Shown: positions 1 through 4,756 of the stretch, piece after piece | How the letters are laid out: each line of letters begins with the position of its first letter | Position numbering within the stretch: the first letter of the stretch is position 1 | From: Thermaceae bacterium | GTDB taxonomy: Bacteria; Deinococcota; Deinococci; Deinococcales; Marinithermaceae | DNA length: 6,036 bases | Reading direction: 5' to 3' | Assembly (NCBI GenBank): GCA_027023345.1 | Contig: JALVVO010000267.1 | Span: 1 to 6,036, forward strand | The notes under the pieces: model-generated | Database searches by the model: none | What the model was told of the DNA's origin: nothing | Seen by the model: the letters and a program-made list of their open reading frames with translations, nothing else | Program-made: the position numbers and the translations under genes

Positions 1-1
1 G

Positions 2-874
2 GGTTGGGACCGGGCGATCGAGGGGGCGATCTGGTTCCCGGGCGGCCGGATCCGCTACCTTAACCCCGCCGCCGAGGCCCTGCTCGGGGTGCGCGCCGAT
101 CGTGTCCTCGGCGCGCCGCTCATCCACGCCCTCCGCGACCGAAGGCTGCTCCGCTTGGCCGAGACCGGCGGGGAGGCGGAGCTTTGGGTCCGCGGCCGGC
201 GGGTTTTCGCCCGAGCGGCGGGCGAGTGGCTCTACCTGCTCGAGCTCCCCCCGGACGACGCCGAGGAGCGGGCCCAGCTCCTGCACGAGCTACGTACCCC
301 GCTCGCCGCCATCCTGGGTCTTCTCGGCGTCCTCGAGGACGCGCCCCCCGAGGAGCGAGCCGAGGTCCTGGCCACGCTCCGGGCCGAGGCCGAGCGGATG
401 CGGCGGCTGGTGGAGTCGGGCGGCTACGCCCCCGAGGTGCCTCCCTACCCCCTCGCCGTGCTCCGCGAACGCCTGGTCCGTGTGCTCCCCGCCGCCGCCG
501 GGGTGGCCTGGGAGGACGGGGGCGTCCGCCTCCGGGTGGACCTCGACGCCCTCTTCCAGATCCTTTTGAACCTGGTGGAAAACGCCCTCCTCCACGGGCG
601 GCCGCCGGTCTCGGTGGCGGCCCGGCCGGCGGGGGAGGCGCTCTACCTCGAGGTCCTGGACGCCGGCCCCCCGCTCCCCGACTACGAAGGCCTCTTCGCC
701 CCCGGCGCAAGGGGGCCGGCGGCGGCCCAGGCCCGGGGCACCGGGCTTGGCCTTGCCATCGTTCGCCGCGTCGCCCGGGGCTTCGGCGGCGAGGCCTACG
801 CCGAGCGACGGGGAGAGGCGAACGTCTTCGGGGTGCGCCTGCCCCCTGGGCTTTGGTTTCTGACATCCCCCTGA
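2..874 (+). CDS. phoR: PAS-domain sensor histidine kinase, PhoR-like (5' end outside window)
   Basis: This is the C-terminal 290 residues of a sensor kinase that would autophosphorylate on His and pass the phosphate to a response regulator, probably PhoB. The reading frame is open from base 2; the GTG at 89 is not the start, because the codons before it encode a good PAS segment (GRIRYLNPAAEALLG, visible residues 15-29). Visible domains in order: PAS core about 5-82; DHp helix with HELRTPL (94-100), phospho-acceptor H95 (codon 284-286); HATPase with N-box NLVENALLHG (190-199), a G1 box reading DAGPPLP (220-226) and a G2 box GTGLGLAIV (246-254). No membrane segment is visible; any would lie upstream. 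The G1 box lacks the second Gly of the usual DxGxG. The gene ends 36 bases before pstS, on the same strand, which is the main reason to prefer PhoR over another PAS kinase. The kinase call is firm; the PhoR assignment is inferred from context. Confidence 0.9.
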   Translation, partial: GWDRAIEGAIWFPGGRIRYLNPAAEALLGVRADRVLGAPLIHALRDRRLLRLAETGGEAELWVRGRRVFARAAGEWLYLLELPPDDAEERAQLLHELRTPLAAILGLLGVLEDAPPEERAEVLATLRAEAERMRRLVESGGYAPEVPPYPLAVLRERLVRVLPAAAGVAWEDGGVRLRVDLDALFQILLNLVENALLHGRPPVSVAARPAGEALYLEVLDAGPPLPDYEGLFAPGARGPAAAQARGTGLGLAIVRRVARGFGGEAYAERRGEANVFGVRLPPGLWFLTSP

Positions 875-877
875 CAA
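860..877 (+). promoter_or_regulatory. Pho-box-like direct repeat upstream of pstS
   Basis: CTGACAT, four C residues, then CTGACAA: two 7-bp direct repeats with an 11-bp period. This spacing and the CTGnCA core match the established enterobacterial PhoB box (CTGTCAT, 4 bp, CTGTCA). The second copy contains the TGA stop codon of the kinase gene, so the site overlaps the kinase coding end. It lies 33 bases upstream of the pstS start codon. Recognition by a PhoB-type regulator in this organism is inferred; the repeat itself is seen directly. Confidence 0.6.
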
Positions 878-880
878 AAC

Positions 881-899
881 CCGGGTACCCTGAACCCGG
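881..899 (+). repeat. 6-bp inverted repeat between kinase gene and pstS
   Basis: CCGGGT (881-886) and ACCCGG (894-899) are perfect inverted copies around a 7-base loop; the bases GGGTACCC (883-890) are also palindromic. The 3' arm ends in the first two G of the pstS Shine-Dalgarno. In a transcript reading through from the kinase gene the hairpin could partly mask the ribosome site; alternatively it is chance in GC-rich DNA. There is no U-run after it, so it is not an intrinsic terminator. Confidence 0.3.
886..891 (+). promoter_or_regulatory. possible -10 element of the pst promoter
   Basis: TACCCT keeps the three key positions of TATAAT (TAnnnT). It begins 8 bp after the direct repeat, close to the 10-bp spacing known between PHO box and -10 in E. 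coli. No -35 hexamer lies about 17 bp upstream, as expected if an activator bound to the repeat replaces it. Transcription would start near 898, giving a leader of only about 13 bases, so the Shine-Dalgarno would be at the extreme 5' end. Readthrough from the kinase gene is an alternative or additional source of transcript. Confidence 0.3.
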
Positions 900-903
900 A
901 GGT
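898..903 (+). promoter_or_regulatory. ribosome binding site that sets the pstS start
   Basis: GGAGGT is a near-perfect Shine-Dalgarno. It lies 7 bases before the TTG at 911 and overlaps the in-frame GTG at 902, so the GTG cannot be the start it serves. Confidence 0.8.
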
Positions 904-910
904 GGTTGGT

Positions 911-1963
911 TTGAAGCGAGCCCCCTTCATCGCCGCGCTCTTCGCCCTCGGGCTGGCCCTGGCGGCGCCGCTTACCCTGACCGGCGCCGGGGCCACCTTC
1001 CCCTACCCGCTTTACGCCAAGTACTTCGCGGTCTACCAAAAGCTCACCGGGGTGCGGGTCAACTACCAGTCCATCGGCTCCGGCGGCGGGGTCCGCCAGC
1101 TCTTCGCCCAAACCGTGCACTTCGGCGCCTCCGACGCGCCGCTTTCCGACGCCAAGGTGGCCGAGTTTAAAAAGCGCTTTAAGACCGAGGTGGTCCACGT
1201 CCCCACCGCGCTCGGGGCGGTGGCGGTGGTCTACAACCTCCCGGGCGTGCAGGAGCCCCTGAAGTTCACCGGCGAGCTCCTCGCCGAGGTCTTCCTGGGC
1301 AAGGTGCGCACCTGGAACGACCCGAAGATCGCCGAGCTCAACCCCGGGGTGCGCCTGCCCCCGCTTCCCGTCACCGTGGTCCACCGCTCCGACGGCTCCG
1401 GCACCACCTTCGTCTTCACCGAGTACCTGGCCAAGGTCTCGCCGGCCTGGCGCGAGCGGGTGGGCTTTGGCAAGAGCGTCTCCTGGCCCACCGGCCTCGG
1501 CGGCAAGGGGAACGAGGGGGTGGCCGGGATGGTCCGCCAGACCCCCGGCGCGATCGGCTACGTCGAGCTCGTCTACGCCCTGCAGAACAAGATCCCCTTC
1601 GCCGCGCTCAAGAACCGGGCCGGCCGGTTCGTGCTGCCGAGCCTCGCCTCGGTCAAGGCGGCGGCGGCCCTTTCGGACTTTCCCCCGGACGCCCGGGTCT
1701 CGCTCACCGACACCCCGGCGCCCGAGGGGTACCCGATCGCGAGCTTCACCTGGATCTTGGTCTACCAGGACATGGCGAAAAACCGCGCCTTTAAGAGCCG
1801 GGCGCAGGCGGAGGCTTTGGCCAAGCTGCTTTGGTGGATCGTCCACGACGGCCAGGCCTACAACGAGCCGCTTCACTACGCCCGGCTCCCCCAGGTGGCG
1901 GTGCGGGTGACCGAGAAAAACCTCCGCGCCCTCACCTTCGGGGGCGAGCCCCTCCTTCGCTAG
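911..1963 (+). CDS. pstS: PstS, periplasmic phosphate-binding protein of the Pst ABC transporter
   Basis: The 350-residue product binds inorganic phosphate in the periplasm and delivers it to PstCA. The start is TTG at 911, chosen from the Shine-Dalgarno 7 bases upstream; it yields a clean signal peptide (MKR, hydrophobic core 5-18, ALA-AP near 16-20). There is no lipobox cysteine, so the protein should be soluble rather than a lipoprotein. Family motifs are all present: GAGATFPYPLY (25-35), QSIGSGGG (53-60), GASDAPL with the ligand Asp (72-78), the anion-binding HRSDGSGTTF (158-167), KGNEGV (199-204) and GAIGYVE (213-219). Length is normal for PstS. It is first in pstSCAB and follows the Pho-box-like repeat, so phosphate starvation should induce it. 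Identification is secure. Confidence 0.97.
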   Translation: MKRAPFIAALFALGLALAAPLTLTGAGATFPYPLYAKYFAVYQKLTGVRVNYQSIGSGGGVRQLFAQTVHFGASDAPLSDAKVAEFKKRFKTEVVHVPTALGAVAVVYNLPGVQEPLKFTGELLAEVFLGKVRTWNDPKIAELNPGVRLPPLPVTVVHRSDGSGTTFVFTEYLAKVSPAWRERVGFGKSVSWPTGLGGKGNEGVAGMVRQTPGAIGYVELVYALQNKIPFAALKNRAGRFVLPSLASVKAAAALSDFPPDARVSLTDTPAPEGYPIASFTWILVYQDMAKNRAFKSRAQAEALAKLLWWIVHDGQAYNEPLHYARLPQVAVRVTEKNLRALTFGGEPLLR

Positions 1964-1978
1964 GGCGGGGGCGGCGGG

Positions 1979-2923
1979 ATGCCCGGCTGGCTCTACCGGC
2001 GCCTCGGCGACCGGTTGTTTTCTGCCCTGGTCGTGGGCCTCGCCTTGGGCGTGGTCCTGGCCGCGCTCGCGATCGTCTGGGTGCTCTACCAGGGCGGGCG
2101 CGAGGCGCTTCATACCTTCGGTTTCCTCGGCTTCCTCACCGGGAGCCGCTGGGACGCGGTCCGGGGCGAGTTCGGGGCCTGGCCCCCGCTGCTCGGCACC
2201 CTGCTGACCTCGGCGGCGGCGCTCTTCCTCGCCTTTTTTCCCGCGCTCTCGGCGGCGCTCTTCGTGGTCGAGTTCGCTCCCCGGGCCCTCAAAGGGGCGG
2301 TCGCCTACCTCATCGACCTGTTGGCGGCGCTCCCCAGCGTGGTCTACGGGCTTTGGGGGATCTTCGTCCTGGTCCCGCTGGTGCGGGAGCGCGTCGAGCT
2401 TCCCCTCTTTACCTGGGCGGCGGCCCACGCCCCCGGCCTTCTCGCCTTTTTGGGTCCCCCCACCGGGATCGGCATGCTTTCGGCCATCCTCGTCCTCGCG
2501 CTGATGATCGTTCCTTACGCCAGCGCCCTGGCACGGGACGCCCTCGCCCTCGTGCCCCAGAGCCAGCGGGAGGCGATGTACGCCCTCGGGGCCACCCGCT
2601 GGGAGGTGATCCGACGGGTGGTGATCCCCTACGCCCGGGCGGGAATCTTCTCTGGGGTGGTGCTCGCGCTCGCCCGGGCGCTCGGCGAGACCATGGCGGT
2701 CACCATGCTGATCGGGAACTCGGTTAACCTGCCCTACACCCTCTTCGGGCCCGCCGCCACCATGGCCAGCCTGATCGCCAACGAGTTCACCGAGGCCGAG
2801 GACGACCTGCACCTCTCGGCCCTGATCGCGGTGGGCTTCGTGCTCCTCCTCATCGCGCTGGCGACGAACCTGGTGGCGGCCTGGGTGCTCCGCCGCATGA
2901 GCCTGGGGGAGGGACGGAAGTGA
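1979..2923 (+). CDS. pstC: PstC, phosphate ABC transporter permease
   Basis: The 314-residue inner-membrane subunit pairs with PstA to form the phosphate channel. Hydrophobic segments lie at about 12-37, 70-97, 107-135, 163-185, 222-247 and 281-303, giving the six expected helices. The EAA loop that docks onto the ATPase is clear: REAMYALGATRWEVIRR (197-213) followed by VVIP, then ALARALGETMAVTM (230-243), a typical PstC signature. Length is normal. The ATG start lies 15 bases after the pstS stop in a spacer made only of G and C; the purine-rich G run just after that stop is a poor Shine-Dalgarno, so translation may depend partly on coupling to pstS. The stop codon overlaps the pstA start. 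PstC rather than PstA is chosen from the order and the GETMAV motif. Confidence 0.95.
   Translation: MPGWLYRRLGDRLFSALVVGLALGVVLAALAIVWVLYQGGREALHTFGFLGFLTGSRWDAVRGEFGAWPPLLGTLLTSAAALFLAFFPALSAALFVVEFAPRALKGAVAYLIDLLAALPSVVYGLWGIFVLVPLVRERVELPLFTWAAAHAPGLLAFLGPPTGIGMLSAILVLALMIVPYASALARDALALVPQSQREAMYALGATRWEVIRRVVIPYARAGIFSGVVLALARALGETMAVTMLIGNSVNLPYTLFGPAATMASLIANEFTEAEDDLHLSALIAVGFVLLLIALATNLVAAWVLRRMSLGEGRK
2908..2913 (+). promoter_or_regulatory. ribosome binding site of pstA inside the pstC end
   Basis: GGAGGG lies 6 bases before the GTG at 2920 and within the last codons of pstC. It supports the GTG start and its 4-base overlap with the pstC stop (GTGA). Confidence 0.7.
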
Positions 2924-3744
2924 ACCTCCGCCGCCGCTACCTCCGCGACCGGGTCATGCAGGGCCTCGTCTACCTCGGCACCCTGGCGGTGCTCCTGCCG
3001 CTTTTCTTCATCCTTTACTACGTCTTCGTCCAGGGGATCGGGGCCCTCGACCTCGCCTTCTTCACCCGTCCGCCGGCGCCGCCGGGGGAGGGGGGCGGGG
3101 GGATGCTCCCCGCCATCGTGGGCAGCCTGGTGGTGGACCTGATCGCCCTAGCGCTGGCGGCGGTCTTCGGCGTCGCCGCCGGGGTCCTCCTCGCCGAGTA
3201 CCCCGACCACCCCTTGAACCCCTTCCTGCACCTCGTCTCCGACGTGATGGCGGGGCTGCCCGCGATCCTGATGGGGCTCGTCGCCTTCGTGCTGGTGGTC
3301 AAGCCGATGGGGCACTTCTCGGGGCTCTCGGGTGCGGTGGCCCTGGCCCTGATCATGGTGCCGATCATCACCCGGGCGACCGAGGGGGTCCTAAAGCTCA
3401 TCCCCTGGGAGATCACCGAGGCTGGGCTCGCCCTAGGCCTGCCCCGCTGGCGGGTGATCTTGAGCCTGGTCCTGCCCGCCGCCCGCGGCGGGATCCTCAC
3501 CGGGCTGATGCTGGCCCTCGCCCGCGGGGCGGGGGAGGCGGCGCCGTTGCTCTTCACCGCCTTCGGCAACCCCTTCCTGACCCTGAACCCCTTGGAGCCC
3601 ATGGACACCCTGCCCTTAAAGCTCTACGTCTACGCCATCAGCCCCTACGAGGACTGGCACCGCCAGGCCTGGGGGGCGGCGCTCTTGCTCGCGGCCGCGA
3701 TCATGGTCGCCAACTACCTGGCCCGCCGGGCCACGCGAAGCTAG
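2920..3744 (+). CDS. pstA: PstA, phosphate ABC transporter permease
   Basis: The 274-residue second permease subunit forms the transmembrane channel with PstC. Helices are visible at about 16-38, 63-92, 106-127, 136-151, 190-212 and 249-267. The loop between the first two carries PPGEGGGGMLPAIVGSL (54-70), a version of the GGI..AI.GTL region typical of PstA. The EAA loop is EAGLALGLPRWRVILSLVLP (167-186), followed by GAGEAAPLLFTA (203-214), the characteristic PstA GE-AAPL motif. The C-terminal loop with PLKLYVYAISP (232-242) is also typical. The start is GTG at 2920, overlapping the pstC stop by 4 bases, which implies translational coupling and roughly equal amounts of the two subunits. Length is normal. 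Confidence 0.95.
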   Translation: MNLRRRYLRDRVMQGLVYLGTLAVLLPLFFILYYVFVQGIGALDLAFFTRPPAPPGEGGGGMLPAIVGSLVVDLIALALAAVFGVAAGVLLAEYPDHPLNPFLHLVSDVMAGLPAILMGLVAFVLVVKPMGHFSGLSGAVALALIMVPIITRATEGVLKLIPWEITEAGLALGLPRWRVILSLVLPAARGGILTGLMLALARGAGEAAPLLFTAFGNPFLTLNPLEPMDTLPLKLYVYAISPYEDWHRQAWGAALLLAAAIMVANYLARRATRS

Positions 3745-3754
3745 GGGGAGCGAG

Positions 3755-4519
3755 ATGGAAGGCCGCTATCGCATGGAAACCCAGCGTCTCAGCGTCTACT
3801 ACGGCAAGCACCACGGGGTACGGGGCGTGAGCCTGCCGGTCCACGACCGGAAGATCACCGCCCTGATCGGGCCCTCGGGGTGCGGGAAGACGACCTTCCT
3901 CCGGGCCCTGAACCGGATGCACGACCTGAACCCGATCGTCCGCGTCGAGGGACGGGTCCTCCTCGACGGCGAGGACGTCTACGCCCCCGAGGTGGACCCG
4001 GTGGTGGTGCGCCGCCGGGTGGGGATGGTCTTTCAGCGGCCCACCCCCTTTCCCACCATGAGCATCTTCGAGAACGTCGTGGCGGGCCTCCGGCTGGTGG
4101 GGGTTCGGGACCGAAAGCGCCTTATGGAGGCGGCGGAGCGGGCGCTTAGGATGGCGGCGCTTTGGGACGAGGTCAAGGACCGGCTGCACCAGCCGGCGGT
4201 GGGGCTCTCCGGGGGGCAGCAGCAGCGCCTCTCGATCGCCCGGGCGCTGGCGGTGGAGCCCGAGGTCCTCCTGATGGACGAGCCCACCAGCGCGCTCGAC
4301 CCGATCTCGACCCAGGCCATCGAAGACCTGCTCGCCACCCTCAAGGACGAGGTCACCATCGTCATCGTCACCCACAACATGCAGCAGGCCGCCCGGGTCT
4401 CCGACTACACCGCCTTCTTCTTGGACGGGGAGCTCGTCGAGTTCGACCGCACCGAGAAGATCTTCACCAACCCCAAAGATCCCCGAACGGAGGCTTACAT
4501 CACCGGGCGCTTCGGGTAG
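3755..4519 (+). CDS. pstB: PstB, phosphate ABC transporter ATPase
   Basis: The 254-residue cytoplasmic ATPase binds and hydrolyses ATP to power phosphate import through PstCA. All catalytic elements are intact: Walker A GPSGCGKTT (39-47), Q-loop FQRPTPFP (93-100, Q94), ABC signature LSGGQQQR (151-158), Walker B VLLMDEP (171-177) with catalytic E176, D-loop SALD (179-182) and switch His in VTHNMQQA (205-212, H207). The pair LNRMHDLNP (52-60) and FQRPTPFPTMSIFENV is typical of PstB and separates it from other ABC ATPases. The ATG at 3755 follows GGGGAG (3745-3750) with 4 bases between; a second ATG at 3773, six codons on, is possible. The gap from pstA is 10 bases. phoU, commonly next, is absent. 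Confidence 0.97.
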   Translation: MEGRYRMETQRLSVYYGKHHGVRGVSLPVHDRKITALIGPSGCGKTTFLRALNRMHDLNPIVRVEGRVLLDGEDVYAPEVDPVVVRRRVGMVFQRPTPFPTMSIFENVVAGLRLVGVRDRKRLMEAAERALRMAALWDEVKDRLHQPAVGLSGGQQQRLSIARALAVEPEVLLMDEPTSALDPISTQAIEDLLATLKDEVTIVIVTHNMQQAARVSDYTAFFLDGELVEFDRTEKIFTNPKDPRTEAYITGRFG

Positions 4520-4528
4520 AGTTCGGGT
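4511..4528 (+). repeat. 7-bp direct repeat with 11-bp period across the pstB stop
   Basis: TTCGGGT occurs at 4511-4517 and again at 4522-4528, separated by AGAG. A weaker third copy, TTCGAGG, starts at 4534, 12 bp on. The 7-4-7 arrangement is the same as the Pho-box-like site before pstS, but the sequence differs. The first copy encodes the last residues of PstB. It could be a regulator site for the small gene starting at 4531, or chance. Confidence 0.35.
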
Positions 4529-4530
4529 TA

Positions 4531-4692
4531 ATGTTCGAGGCTTACAGGGCCTGGGTCCGGGGGCTCATGGGCGAGCCCAGGGTCTGGCTGCGCCTCGCCG
4601 ACGGGAGCTGGCGCCGGGGCGACGGCGCCCGCCTCGACGCCCACTTCGGACTCGGCGTCATCCCCTGGGGCCTGGACGCGCCGATACGGTGA
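4531..4692 (+). CDS. small hypothetical protein, 53 residues, in the usual phoU position
   Basis: I do not recognise this protein. The frame runs from ATG 4531 to TGA 4692 and begins 11 bases after pstB. Fifty of 53 codons end in G or C, as in the neighbouring real genes, which supports coding. The product is rich in Trp (residues 8, 19, 27, 46) and Arg (eight), with six acidic residues, no membrane segment, no signal peptide and no Cys. The middle (VWLRLADGSWRRGDGARL, 18-35) alternates hydrophobic and polar residues and could be short beta strands. No good Shine-Dalgarno is present. TAGAGT at 4517-4522 fits TAnnnT and lies 8 bases before the ATG, so a leaderless transcript is conceivable; translation after pstB by reinitiation is equally possible. 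It may be a last gene of the pst operon, a remnant of a larger gene, or a Thermales-specific small protein. Confidence 0.55.
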   Translation: MFEAYRAWVRGLMGEPRVWLRLADGSWRRGDGARLDAHFGLGVIPWGLDAPIR

Positions 4693-4706
4693 GCGGACGC
4701 CCAGCA

Positions 4707-4732
4707 CTGTCGGGCCAAGAGTTGCCGGACTG
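4707..4732 (+). other. imperfect inverted repeat upstream of the GAF sensor gene
   Basis: CTGTCGGGC (4707-4715) and GCCGGACTG (4724-4732) pair at 7 of 9 positions around an 8-base loop. No U-run follows, so it is a poor candidate for an intrinsic terminator. It sits just before the TATACT element and could be an operator or a weak 3' hairpin of the pst transcript. The rest of the 64-base gap between the small gene and the GAF gene shows nothing else apart from that element. Confidence 0.25.
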
Positions 4733-4740
4733 CGAACGAG

Positions 4741-4746
4741 TATACT
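4741..4746 (+). promoter_or_regulatory. -10-like element of the GAF sensor gene
   Basis: TATACT matches TATAAT at five of six positions and sits in the only AT-rich patch of this region. The best -35 candidate, TTGCCG (4722-4727), is only 13 bp away, which is too short for a standard sigma-70 type promoter; at 17 bp there is only AGAGTT. The start codon is 10 bases after the hexamer with no Shine-Dalgarno between, so the transcript would have a leader of a few bases or none, a layout known to be common in the Deinococcus-Thermus group. Confidence 0.5.
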
Positions 4747-4756
4747 TGAGCTTGTA

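Noticed and set aside
89..91. GTG as the start of the histidine kinase
   Set aside because: The same frame continues upstream to base 2 with a good PAS sequence and there is no ribosome site before 89; the gene starts outside the window.
1964..1978. Promoter or regulatory element between pstS and pstC
   Set aside because: The 15-base spacer consists only of G and C and has no promoter-like or hairpin-terminator feature.
290..2812. A very long open frame on the minus strand (about 840 codons) spanning the kinase gene, pstS and most of pstC
   Set aside because: It is antisense to three confidently identified genes, its product is a low-complexity G/R/H/E/P-rich sequence with no family motif, and long antisense frames are expected where third positions are nearly all G or C.
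3701..4375. A 224-codon minus-strand frame over pstB
   Set aside because: It is antisense to the Walker A, signature and Walker B regions of pstB and shows no domain of its own.
4707..4732. Intrinsic terminator after the pst operon
   Set aside because: The stem has two mismatches in nine positions and no T-run follows; at most a weak hairpin.
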